From Kriegella aquimaris (GTDB lineage Bacteria > Bacteroidota > Bacteroidia > Flavobacteriales > Flavobacteriaceae): DNA of 64,000 bases. The stretch is from contig NZ_FNGV01000010.1 of assembly GCF_900103215.1 (NCBI RefSeq), positions 144,876 through 208,875 of the forward strand. Direction: 5' to 3'. Of this stretch, positions 45,802 to 54,933 are shown piece by piece. The notes under the pieces are model-generated. The model searched no databases. It worked only from the letters and a program-made list of their open reading frames with translations, and had not been told where the DNA came from. The position numbers and the translations under genes are program-made. Position 1 is the first letter of the stretch; each line of letters starts with the position of its first letter.

Positions 45802-48012
45802 ATGGGGGCATTTATCGGCATTATTAATTCAAAAAAAGACATTCGACTATTTATTAAATGTATATTCTTATTATTATTCATCGGAGCATGTTCTTCAGAT
45901 GACCTTGATAAAAATTTCGTGTTACAGGAAGATTTGGCATCGGTCAAAATACAGGCAAGCAGTATTTTGACAGAAGATTTGTTGAACCAAGCCTCATTCG
46001 TAGCAGATTTTGATGCGGGTATTTTCGCGTTGAATGGTAAATTAGGTACTAAAGCGTCACTTGTTGATTCCTATAGAATTCAACCACGGGGTCAGAATGG
46101 TGGGGTAAAGGATAATGCGCTGCAATTGCCATTAACTGCCTTGGGCGTTACAGGTGGAGAATGGTCATATTTGATAGAAGTCACATTTCCAGATATCAAG
46201 GAATGGCCAAAATATAGCTTTTTTGCAGAATCTGGAACGGTCAATCGAAGTAATCGAATTTTACATCGAGTTTCACCAGGTCCCGATTCAAATTGTGCTT
46301 CAGAATTTCATGGAGGGGGTGATGCCCGCTACTTGGGTCTCGAACGCAGTAGTTTTTCTATGAGTGGTGGTACCCGAATATTAGTTCAACAAGCTATTGA
46401 CGGATCGAGTATCATAACAAAGCTGGGTGATGACCCAGCTACCGAAAAAAAAGGGGCTTTGCCAACTGAATTTCAATATTTGGCCGTTGGGGCAGATCTT
46501 TTAGGTTTTCAACACTTTCCGGGCATTAAAATAAATCGGGTAATAGTTTTTAATAAAAAGCTTGATTATCAAGATGATCAAAATAATCGATATGGCGAAG
46601 CCGCTTTCGTGGCAGATTTTGATGAGGGCACCTTTATGCTGAATGGTCAATTAGGTACCAAAGCATCGCTTATTGACCCCCATAGAGTGCAGCCTATTGG
46701 TCAAAGTGGGGTAAAGAACAATGCGTTAAGATTGCCATTGGATGACCTAGGGGTTACAGGTGACGCGTGGTCCTATTGGATAGAAGTAACCCTTCCCAAT
46801 ATCAAGGATTTACCAAAAAATGTTTTCTTTGCCGAATCAGGCACTGCAGATCGAACAAACCGTATCTTACATCTGGTCACCTCTGGCCCTGATTCGCGTT
46901 GTGCTTCGGAAATTCATGGAGGGGTCGATGCCAAGTACTTGGGTGCCGAAAGAACTAGTTATGCTGTGGACAGTGGTACGCGAATTTTGATTCAACAGGC
47001 TATGGATAGATCGAGTATAATTACAAAACTCGGTGATGACCCCGCTTGGGAGAAAACAGGGGATATACCTACCGAATTTCAGTATTTGGCTGTAGGGGTC
47101 GATCTTTTGGGTTATCAGAATATTCCCGGTATTAAGATTAATCGAATCGTAATTTTCAATAAAAAGCTTGACTATTCGGAAGATAAAAATCAGGGTTATG
47201 ACGTATCTGAATTTACGGATGAGGTGTTCTTTGATAGTTTTAATTGGCTTAATCTACGTTCAGGCTCCCCACGTTCTTATGAGAATGGCCAAGGTATTTG
47301 GACACCACGATTTTCGTACGGTGATGATGATTCATCGCCTAAAGGTTGGTCTGGAGTGTCTAATGTGTATATGGCGGACCCTACCTATAATTGGCCGAAC
47401 CAATGGTCTCCTTTTGAAATTGAGAATTATTTTAACCTCAAAATGCGGGTAGACCGTACGACCAATACCGGGCTTGCATCAGAAGTGCCGATCAACCCAA
47501 ATACAGGAAAACCTTATGAGTGGATTGGTGGGGTTCTCACGACAAAACATTCCAATACTTTTAAAGCCCCTTGTTATATCGAAGCTCGAATTAAGTTTCC
47601 AAAAGCCAGTAAAGGAATTTGGAATGCCTTTTGGCTCTATAATAATGATGACGGACACCACAAAGAAATAGATATAGCGGAGTATTGGACGAAAAATCCA
47701 GAAAGTTATGGTGTGGCCCAGCATAGCTCCATTGGTTCAAACATAGAACATGAGATTAAACATACGTATCCGGCCATTGATTTGACCGAAGATTACCACC
47801 GTTACGGGTTGGTATGGGCAGATGGTAAGTTGGTGTTTTTGTTGGATGGGAAAGAAGTGGCAACACTACAACAGCATGAGGCATTGACCGATGCCGAACT
47901 TTATATAATTCTCAACGCTGGCATTGGAGGATATCAAGGTGATCCTGATCAAAATACGTCGAACAGTAACGAGATGCTTGTTGATTGGGTGAGAGTTCAA
48001 AAGAGGCCTTAA
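45802..48012 (+). CDS. GH16-family lipoprotein with two N-terminal modules
   Basis: 736 residues from the ATG at 45802, chosen because the lipobox FIGAC (Cys30) then follows a normal signal; the frame reaches 45676 by a TTG. Two copies of the same module are in tandem (about residues 64-253 and 267-455), sharing ADFD.G, LNG.LGTKASL, ALGVTG or LGVTG, RILIQQ, KLGDDPA, FQYLAVG and IKINR. The GH16 domain (about 470-736) has KEIDIAEYW with Glu622, Asp624 and Glu627. It is a paralogue of the upstream gene with one extra module, and probably a surface endoglycanase. Confidence 0.9.
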   Translation: MGAFIGIINSKKDIRLFIKCIFLLLFIGACSSDDLDKNFVLQEDLASVKIQASSILTEDLLNQASFVADFDAGIFALNGKLGTKASLVDSYRIQPRGQNGGVKDNALQLPLTALGVTGGEWSYLIEVTFPDIKEWPKYSFFAESGTVNRSNRILHRVSPGPDSNCASEFHGGGDARYLGLERSSFSMSGGTRILVQQAIDGSSIITKLGDDPATEKKGALPTEFQYLAVGADLLGFQHFPGIKINRVIVFNKKLDYQDDQNNRYGEAAFVADFDEGTFMLNGQLGTKASLIDPHRVQPIGQSGVKNNALRLPLDDLGVTGDAWSYWIEVTLPNIKDLPKNVFFAESGTADRTNRILHLVTSGPDSRCASEIHGGVDAKYLGAERTSYAVDSGTRILIQQAMDRSSIITKLGDDPAWEKTGDIPTEFQYLAVGVDLLGYQNIPGIKINRIVIFNKKLDYSEDKNQGYDVSEFTDEVFFDSFNWLNLRSGSPRSYENGQGIWTPRFSYGDDDSSPKGWSGVSNVYMADPTYNWPNQWSPFEIENYFNLKMRVDRTTNTGLASEVPINPNTGKPYEWIGGVLTTKHSNTFKAPCYIEARIKFPKASKGIWNAFWLYNNDDGHHKEIDIAEYWTKNPESYGVAQHSSIGSNIEHEIKHTYPAIDLTEDYHRYGLVWADGKLVFLLDGKEVATLQQHEALTDAELYIILNAGIGGYQGDPDQNTSNSNEMLVDWVRVQKRP

Positions 48013-48073
48013 TTTTTGAAAAGTTCCCCAATAATTATGGACAATAAATCTGAGGGTTTGAAAATGCCTGTTT

Positions 48074-48982
48074 TTAATTTTTTTCGCAGGATTTCTTAGA
48101 AAACCCACTCTTTATATAGAGTGTTCTGAGATACGAACGTCTAATTTTCCATGTTCGTCTTAAGGTGGGGCGATCCATAGTTTTGTACTCGTTGATCCAA
48201 TTCACGTCGGCATACTTGGCCCATGTATCGTGCCCAGAATGGATAAGTCTACCACAAATGTCCCATGGTTTTGGGGAACCTATGAAATGGTTAATTTGGC
48301 CATTGGTCCTGTTTCCGGGAATTGAAAGGTGTGGTGCCCACTCGTAATTGAAGTGTATCGGTAATTCTTTATAACTACCGGCAAAAATTATATTGAGTAA
48401 TACTTGATCTCTAAATTTTGCCGCTGGTTTTAAACGCAGGCCCAAAGTCTTGCACTGTTCTTTAATGTTGTGTTTCCGCCAGTAATCTAAGTTTATCAAA
48501 AGTACACCTGAGTTGAAAGAGGCCAGTAACGGGTTCAAAGCCATAAGGTTTACATAAATATAGTGTTCCATTACGGTTCCCAAAGGGGTGGTAGGAACCG
48601 CGGCAAGTCCGTAATCATTAAGGTCGAAATTATTGAACTTAAGCACATCTTCCTCAATAACAATATCTGAATCTAAATAAAGAACTTTATCGTCTGCGAT
48701 ATGCTCAGGTAAAAGCAGTCTTCCATAATTGGTCCAATCCCCATGAAGTGGATGTAAATCTCCAAACTCTATTTGCGGACTAATATCTATTAAATGAAAT
48801 TGACCATTAAAGTGCTCTTTTTCCAGTAGCACTTTAATGTTTTTCTTGTCTTGAGGGAGCAAATCTGCGCACAATACCCAAATGACCAGTAAGTCCGGTT
48901 GTGAGCAATTGCGTAACATAGATGTAATGGTCGCACCTAAACCTACCATGCCCAGTCTGTTAATGCTGAAGCCTATGTTCAT
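48074..48982 (-). CDS. Glycosyltransferase family 8 enzyme
   Basis: 302 residues from the ATG at 48982 (MNIGFSINRLGMVGLGATIT). DKVLYLDSDIVIEEDVLKF carries the D-x-D metal site of GT8. FNSGVLLINLDYWRKHNI and the late HFIGSPKPWD motif complete the family pattern. GT8 enzymes transfer glucose or galactose from UDP-sugars with retention. The gene lies 13 bases after the Wzy gene of the right set and ends that minus-strand run (54.6 to 48.1 kb). Confidence 0.94.
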   Translation of the reverse strand: MNIGFSINRLGMVGLGATITSMLRNCSQPDLLVIWVLCADLLPQDKKNIKVLLEKEHFNGQFHLIDISPQIEFGDLHPLHGDWTNYGRLLLPEHIADDKVLYLDSDIVIEEDVLKFNNFDLNDYGLAAVPTTPLGTVMEHYIYVNLMALNPLLASFNSGVLLINLDYWRKHNIKEQCKTLGLRLKPAAKFRDQVLLNIIFAGSYKELPIHFNYEWAPHLSIPGNRTNGQINHFIGSPKPWDICGRLIHSGHDTWAKYADVNWINEYKTMDRPTLRRTWKIRRSYLRTLYIKSGFSKKSCEKN

Positions 48983-48995
48983 AATATATCTATTT

Positions 48996-50255
48996 TTATT
49001 CCGTATTGGTCTCGTAGGATTTACTTTGTAACACCTTATATACACTTATCAAAATCAACAATGTGATGCTAAAATCCAAAGTTTTATAATTTGGCTCCAA
49101 AAAAATACCAATAAGTAGTGGGGGTATCGAGGAGAATAAGACCGTACCATCGTAACTGAAGGCTTTGGCTTTCATCCAAGTCGAAGCAAATAAATAGAAC
49201 ACCAGTATGACTAATAGAAGAGAAATCAAATAACCTGAAAGACCAAATTTTAAGATGGAATAAGCTATAAAAGAGTGCGCATAACTTATACGTTTTCCAG
49301 GATGTAATCGGGTCTGAACCGCAGGGCTGGCCCAACTTGAACCCCACCCTTGGCCTAGTAACTGTGCATATTGAGGTCTGTCAAAGGTAAGTTCTGTAAT
49401 TTGAACGATTTCTTCAACCTTTCCATTATTACCGTGATTTTTTTGTTTGTTGGTCAGATTCTCCAGATAGGGGGAAATTGTGGCGGGGCCCGACGCAATA
49501 ATAAAAATAAAAAAAGCAACACCACCAATCACAGCCTTACGAAGTATAGAGACGGGCCATATAAACATAGCCAATAAAATAAATAAGACGTAAAATGCCG
49601 TAGGTGCGCGCATTACGGCAAGATAGGTGCCCATAAATGGAATAAGGCTTAGAAACAGCAATCCGAATCCTTTGAAATATTTCCCTAAATGAATTAAATT
49701 GCAACCTTTGAGTAATAAAAAGCACATGGCGAAGGTTACGGCAGAGGACTGTATAAGTAGGTGCATTTCCAACCAGACAATTCCTTTTTTTGCTAAAATA
49801 TCTCCGATAAATGGAAGCACCTCCCTAATGGAGAATAGAATACCTACAACGGTAAGCAGCCAGGGTAGGGTTCGGTGTACCGCCTTAAAGAAGGTTCTCC
49901 CTTCATTCCTTCTTATTAAAAAGAGGCATGCAAAACAGAGGTATAGAAATGGAACGATATCCCTAATTATATTGCCCAGCGAAGAACCTCCGACCAAGCC
50001 TACTATCAAGGGCCAGAAAAATATAGCACTTAATGCGGCTAAAAGTAGTAACGAATATAAAGACTTTTTTAAATGGAGGACGGTCATTAAAAAGGCAATA
50101 CCTAAAAATAGGCCGACGCCAAGCTCTAACACAGAGATTACTTGCGGGTAGGGGTGGCTGAATGCATAAAGCAAACAAATGGAACAAAGGCTCGCAAACG
50201 AGATTTGATCATTTGTGTTGTCAAGTTTCAACCTATTACGCAAGTATGAAATCAT
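48996..50255 (-). CDS. Wzy/O-antigen ligase-like polymerase (right set)
   Basis: 419 residues, highly hydrophobic with about 11 helices. A large periplasmic loop near residues 255-320 contains LGQGWGSSWASPAVQTRLHP and RISYAHSFIAYSILKFGLSG, the H of AHS being a common ligase/polymerase residue. It shares one base with the flippase stop upstream. It should polymerise the repeat units flipped by that protein. It is not obviously similar in sequence to the left-set polymerase. Confidence 0.87.
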   Translation of the reverse strand: MISYLRNRLKLDNTNDQISFASLCSICLLYAFSHPYPQVISVLELGVGLFLGIAFLMTVLHLKKSLYSLLLLAALSAIFFWPLIVGLVGGSSLGNIIRDIVPFLYLCFACLFLIRRNEGRTFFKAVHRTLPWLLTVVGILFSIREVLPFIGDILAKKGIVWLEMHLLIQSSAVTFAMCFLLLKGCNLIHLGKYFKGFGLLFLSLIPFMGTYLAVMRAPTAFYVLFILLAMFIWPVSILRKAVIGGVAFFIFIIASGPATISPYLENLTNKQKNHGNNGKVEEIVQITELTFDRPQYAQLLGQGWGSSWASPAVQTRLHPGKRISYAHSFIAYSILKFGLSGYLISLLLVILVFYLFASTWMKAKAFSYDGTVLFSSIPPLLIGIFLEPNYKTLDFSITLLILISVYKVLQSKSYETNTE

Positions 50256-51565
50256 TATTGTCCTGACTTGATTAATGGTTTTATTTTTTTCATTGCTAAA
50301 GTGTAGGCAACTAAATACCAGCTAATGATACTGATTGCACTTGCCACCGCAGCCCCTTCAATACCGTAGGAAGGTATAAGTAGGTAGTTGAGTATAATGT
50401 TGAGTATTAGACCAAAAAGAATGCATTTCCAAAGCAGATCTTGATTATTGCTCATTTGCAGTATATAGGTCGATGGGCCAAAATAGTTTCTTACCAAAAA
50501 GCCGATTGCCAAAATTACCAAGCAATAGTAGCTATCCGTAAACTCAGGGCCAAAGATAGACAGAATCAGGTGACCTCCTAGAATAATGGGAATTACAAGC
50601 GCCAATGTTGTGAGAAAACTCATTTTTTTTACTTTTTTTAAAGCACTTACCGAAACGATGCCTTTGCTGAAATCTTTGGCAAATTTTGGCGCCGCGACCG
50701 AATTTAACGAGTAAGGAATTAAAATCAGAACGTTGGCAATTCTCGAAGCCACACTATAGAGACCCACACTTTCATTGTCTTTCATAATGCCCAGCATAAG
50801 ACTGTCTGTCCAGTTGACCAGAAAAAGTATGGAAGCCGTGAGCATCATGGGGTAAGACTGTTTCAATATCTTTGGCCAGCCTTCATCAATACGCTCATGG
50901 GTCGTTGTATAATCTAATTTTCTTAGCCCGTCTCTTACCCACACGTGTCCTAACAATAATGTAAAGACCACTCCAAATGATAAACTGTAAAAAACAATCC
51001 AGTCTTGGTTTGTAAAAATACTGGCAATTAAAAGAAAAATACCGGAGAATAAATAGATGCTGGTATTTGTTGAAAATGAGAACTTGCTAAAACTCTCCAT
51101 TCCATTAAGTACGGCACCATAGATATTGATCATGGCCAAAGGAAGAATTCCTATAGCGACCGCTAGTATGGCATAGGTGTAAGATGCATCCAAGAATGTT
51201 TTTGCAACCCATTGGGAAGTAATGACAAGTATGGCCGTAAGCAGTAAGGATACAATTATAGCTATTCGGGTCGATTTTTTGAAGTACTGTTTTAGCTTGG
51301 AGTCCCTTGCCGGATAAAGGTAGGATGCTTTTTGGAGCATATAGACATCCGTTCCACACCTGCCCAAATTAGCCGTCACCTGAAGAATAGTATAACAAAT
51401 AGTGTATACTCCAACGGTGGCAGCACCATAAACCCGTGATACATATAAAACAAATAAATAGCCAAAAAGTATGCCCAATAGCCTGTTGATCAAGACAGTG
51501 CTGCCACTTTTGACAAAGTTGAAATCAAGGTTTAAGAGCTTGAACGTTTTTGAAAAAAACTTCAT
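50255..51565 (-). CDS. Wzx-type oligosaccharide flippase (right set)
   Basis: 436 residues with about 12 to 14 helices. The start has GSTVLINRLLGILFGYLFVL and VSRVYGAATVGVYTICYTIL; the middle has VNWTDSLMLGIMKDNESVGL, a strong flippase signature; and the end has YLLIPSYGIEGAAVASAISI. It moves lipid-linked repeat units to the periplasm. It lies 11 bases after the Wzc-like gene, within an operon-like run of wza, wzc, wzx, wzy and a GT8 gene. Confidence 0.95.
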   Translation of the reverse strand: MKFFSKTFKLLNLDFNFVKSGSTVLINRLLGILFGYLFVLYVSRVYGAATVGVYTICYTILQVTANLGRCGTDVYMLQKASYLYPARDSKLKQYFKKSTRIAIIVSLLLTAILVITSQWVAKTFLDASYTYAILAVAIGILPLAMINIYGAVLNGMESFSKFSFSTNTSIYLFSGIFLLIASIFTNQDWIVFYSLSFGVVFTLLLGHVWVRDGLRKLDYTTTHERIDEGWPKILKQSYPMMLTASILFLVNWTDSLMLGIMKDNESVGLYSVASRIANVLILIPYSLNSVAAPKFAKDFSKGIVSVSALKKVKKMSFLTTLALVIPIILGGHLILSIFGPEFTDSYYCLVILAIGFLVRNYFGPSTYILQMSNNQDLLWKCILFGLILNIILNYLLIPSYGIEGAAVASAISIISWYLVAYTLAMKKIKPLIKSGQ

Positions 51566-51576
51566 TCGGATTTGGG

Positions 51577-53814
51577 TTATGCTTTGTTCATTATTACAAT
51601 TCCTATATTACTATCTAGACTCATATTGCCATAGTTTTCAGATAGTACAGAAGTTTTTGTAAAGCCACTTTGTACGATAAAGAGCGTGAAGTCTAAATGT
51701 TCCCTAACCTTGTAATAAGCTAATGAATCGTTTAAAGAAGGGGCTAGAAGTAGCACAAAATCGTGGCTCTCCCTTAATTTGAAGAGCAATTCTTGAATGC
51801 TATTGCCATGTGCAAATTCTCCGGCACTTACTTTGTGTACTGATAACTCGGTGCTGAGCTCCGTGTCAATTAGGTCTTGTACTTGGTTATTTATTACTTT
51901 TTTAGTTGCTATTCTTTTAGGTTGTTCAAAGGTATCTTCTAAATCTGAGGTTAAATGCACAAGGGCAACACGATCTCCCATAGCAATCATTTGGCCTACT
52001 AATCCTTTTGTAAGAGCATAGGTGTCTTCGCTCGGATTGGAGGCGACTATGGAAATAACTTTTGTGCCGTCTTTGGCTTTTTCTTTCAATTTGTTATAAA
52101 CTTTGAGCGATTTAGAAACTTTTATTTTATCTTTTTGGTATGGGATGCTATCTAGAACTGGCCATTTTATGTAGGTAGGAATATCGCTTTCAGTTATTAT
52201 TTTTGATAAGGTTATGTATTTCCAGAACAACACACCTAATGAAGTCAAAAGACCCAATAAGATAAAGACGATTAATAGCAGTGGCTTACTTGGGAACGCC
52301 TTACCCACAAGATGGGCCTCGTCGATTACAATTTTGTCAGAAACATTTGTGGCAAGGGCAATATTGGCTTCTGCCCTTTTTTGTAAAAGATAACTATAGA
52401 GATCGTCATTAAGGGAAAAATTGCGCTCGATAGAAGTCAAATTGCGTTCCCCTCGGGGGAGTTGCGCAATTTGGTCGTTGATTTTATCTAATCTTTCCTC
52501 TGTGTTACGTAGATTGATAGTATAGGAGCTTAGAAGGCTATTTACGTTGTTAAGTACTGCCGAGCGACTTGCTCTAATGCGTTGGTCAATACCTTTGAGA
52601 ACAGGACTTTCACTGCTGGAGGAAAACGCAATTGAGCTACGTTCCTGAATCAGTGCGTTTAATTCAATAACAAGATTGCTAAGAACTTGGTCTTCAATAC
52701 CCGCTGTCGATACCGATTCCATCTCATCGATGCTTCCTTTTTTGGTCAGGGTATTCGTAAGATATTGGTAATATTCAATTTTTACGGTAAGGTCTGATTT
52801 TTTCTCATTAAGTGTCGTAAATTGATTGTTCAGGTTTTCGGAGGTCTTTTCGATGTCAATGATTTCATTTTTTGATCTGAAATCTTCAAGTGAACCCTCA
52901 ATAGTAGATAAGGTGTCTACAGCGATATCAAGTTGTTTGTCTATTGAAGCGATGGTGCTTTGGGCAAGACGATTCTTTTTTGATAGGCTCTTGGCGATGT
53001 AGGTAGTCATTAACCCATTAATAAAATCAATTTCCTTCTGAGGGAGGGGTGATGAACTACTAATGTTAAGAATGCTCGCCCCGTCAAATATGGGAGCTAT
53101 TGCCAAGTTATTGCGGTAGGTCTCCGCAAGACTGCGCATTTCATTGATGACAAATACATACTCAGTATCGGCAGAAGTAGGAACGTTTTCCTGAAGGGCG
53201 ATACTGAAATTCAGATAATTATCAGTGTAAGGTTCTGTAAGTTTTAATGTTTTGTCTATTATGACTTTATCAGGTGACGTCTCGTAACTGGCATCAATAG
53301 CCGTTGATCGAAATAAATGTGTTCCTTTTTCAATAGTCGCCTGCACCCGATACGTATCATTTTCTAGGAATGTAATTTGCACGGGTACATCAGTTGCTTG
53401 TGGAAAACCCTCTGTCAGGCGAATTTGAAAAAAAGGATTCAGGATTTCTTTATCTCCCGCTCCAATACCAAAAATACGCGACGATGCCTCATATAAGGTA
53501 ATATGGTAATTCATGTCTCGTAGCGTTTCCGCAATGGTAGAAAGCGAGGTGATTGCACCGATTTCATCGGCTACATTGGTCTCTGAAGCAAAAAGCTCGG
53601 CTCCTTTTAGGAAAAGTTCCTGTTGGGTTCCAGCGGTACTTAAACTCTGGTTCTGAATTTGTAGCGAAGCTTCGACTTTATATTTTTCACCTACTTTCTG
53701 AATGGTTATCATTGCAAGAAGTAAAGCAACAACAAGAACCGCCGGAATATAAAACCAGTTGTGGCGAAGTATATATAAAATTTTATCAATATTTATAGCG
53801 TTTTTATTCACCAT
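51577..53814 (-). CDS. Wzc-type co-polymerase with degenerate kinase domain
   Basis: 745 residues. It has the two-helix Wzz layout (helices about 16-33 and 500-520), a long coiled-coil middle and the pre-membrane block ERNFSLNDDLYSYLLQKRAEA. The cytoplasmic domain keeps the BY-kinase spacing but not its motifs. Walker A is VASNPSEDTYALTKGL instead of GEGKT/S, Walker A' is ALVHLTSDL instead of LIDADLR, and Walker B is FVLLLAPSLN. No tyrosine cluster ends the protein (NIGIVIMNKA). It is therefore probably a non-kinase co-polymerase. It lies between wza and wzx. Confidence 0.92.
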   Translation of the reverse strand: MVNKNAINIDKILYILRHNWFYIPAVLVVALLLAMITIQKVGEKYKVEASLQIQNQSLSTAGTQQELFLKGAELFASETNVADEIGAITSLSTIAETLRDMNYHITLYEASSRIFGIGAGDKEILNPFFQIRLTEGFPQATDVPVQITFLENDTYRVQATIEKGTHLFRSTAIDASYETSPDKVIIDKTLKLTEPYTDNYLNFSIALQENVPTSADTEYVFVINEMRSLAETYRNNLAIAPIFDGASILNISSSSPLPQKEIDFINGLMTTYIAKSLSKKNRLAQSTIASIDKQLDIAVDTLSTIEGSLEDFRSKNEIIDIEKTSENLNNQFTTLNEKKSDLTVKIEYYQYLTNTLTKKGSIDEMESVSTAGIEDQVLSNLVIELNALIQERSSIAFSSSSESPVLKGIDQRIRASRSAVLNNVNSLLSSYTINLRNTEERLDKINDQIAQLPRGERNLTSIERNFSLNDDLYSYLLQKRAEANIALATNVSDKIVIDEAHLVGKAFPSKPLLLIVFILLGLLTSLGVLFWKYITLSKIITESDIPTYIKWPVLDSIPYQKDKIKVSKSLKVYNKLKEKAKDGTKVISIVASNPSEDTYALTKGLVGQMIAMGDRVALVHLTSDLEDTFEQPKRIATKKVINNQVQDLIDTELSTELSVHKVSAGEFAHGNSIQELLFKLRESHDFVLLLAPSLNDSLAYYKVREHLDFTLFIVQSGFTKTSVLSENYGNMSLDSNIGIVIMNKA

Positions 53815-53819
53815 CTTTC

Positions 53820-54602
53820 TTAGTTTGTAAAGTTTAACAGAAGTACTATCGAAGATATAGCCCCAAAAACAATGCTTAGAAGGTTAAATGTGCTGAGGTT
53901 GTCACGTTGATTTCGCTCTTTTCTAGGTTGTACATAAACTACATCGTTAGGAAGCAATTGAAAATACTCGGAGCTAAAAATATTGGGGTTTCTTAGGTCG
54001 AGAAGCATGCCTTTCATACCACTTTGAGTTTGTCTTAGTACGGTAATGTTTTCCCGATTGCCAAAAAGGGTCATGTCACCTGCCAATGCAAGTGCCTCTA
54101 ATAGATTTGCCTGCTCATTGTAGACGTAATAATATCCTGGTGCATTAACTTCTCCAAGCACTGAAATTTTGAAACTTACCATTTTAACAATTACATTCGC
54201 ATTGGGAAGGTAGCGCCGTACGGCTTTTTGAATTTGCTCCTCTGCTTTTGATAGGGTTAGTCCGGCAACGGAAACCTGACCAATTTCAGGTAGGTTAATT
54301 CTTCCTTCTTTAGATATTGAATATCCGCCAAGGTATAAGGCTGCGGGACTTACTTGTTGAAAAGTGCTGCCAGATTGGAGGTTGAAATAATCTGAACTAG
54401 CAGCGTCAAGTGTCTTAATCTGAACATTTAAAATATCCCTAGGCTGCAGCTTATATTCCACTATCGTATCCAAAATTGATATGGGGAAGTCATGGTTAAA
54501 GTTGGGGTTGTTTATGTAAACCGTACTCTTGTTTGTCATGCACGAGAAGAGCATAAAGCTGAGTAATACTAATAATAAGGTATTCCTAAAGGTTGTATAC
54601 AT
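53820..54602 (-). CDS. wza: Wza-type outer-membrane polysaccharide export lipoprotein
   Basis: 260 residues. A signal peptide ends in the lipobox LFSC (Cys21). The poly-export domain has YKLQPRDILNVQI, followed by SLBB-type segments (GRINLPEIGQVSVAGLTLSK, ISVLGEVNAPGYYYV, LLEALALAGDMTLFGNRENI), and a C-terminal membrane helix. It forms the outer-membrane channel for the polysaccharide. It is the only wza in the window although two Wzc proteins are encoded. Its 5' region contains a GATA tandem repeat about 95 bases upstream. Confidence 0.95.
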   Translation of the reverse strand: MYTTFRNTLLLVLLSFMLFSCMTNKSTVYINNPNFNHDFPISILDTIVEYKLQPRDILNVQIKTLDAASSDYFNLQSGSTFQQVSPAALYLGGYSISKEGRINLPEIGQVSVAGLTLSKAEEQIQKAVRRYLPNANVIVKMVSFKISVLGEVNAPGYYYVYNEQANLLEALALAGDMTLFGNRENITVLRQTQSGMKGMLLDLRNPNIFSSEYFQLLPNDVVYVQPRKERNQRDNLSTFNLLSIVFGAISSIVLLLNFTN

Positions 54603-54696
54603 CTTAGACTATTTATTAAGGCTTATAAAATAACTTGTAGAACTAGATATTGGTTAATCATCTTTATGGTCATAAACTGCCAAAAACTTCGCAACA

Positions 54697-54720
54697 TATC
54701 TATCTATCTATCTATCTATC
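54697..54720. repeat. Tetranucleotide microsatellite (TATC) x 6 upstream of wza
   Basis: Six perfect copies of TATC (GATA on the wza-coding strand) end directly at 54720. They are 95 bases upstream of the wza start and about 210 bases downstream of the priming transferase end. Such repeats change length by slippage. The location fits a promoter or leader rather than a coding switch. Confidence 0.97.
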
Positions 54721-54933
54721 ATGTGGTTTCTACTATAATTTATTAAAGTAACGGTGGGTTTTATATTAATTTATTTTTTCCTTAGTTTGTTGTGCTTTTC
54801 TATTCATGTAAATTGATGCACTAATAGATCAATATTTTTTTAAATCAATACCGAAAAGGACGGTTGAAATACCATTCAGAGCGTATATGAAATTTCTCTT
54901 TATATTGAGGTGTGCTCAGAAAAGAGCAGAACG

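Noticed and set aside
49699..50151. 150-codon plus-strand frame opposite the right polymerase gene
   Set aside because: It mirrors the membrane protein on the other strand and shows no coherent domain.
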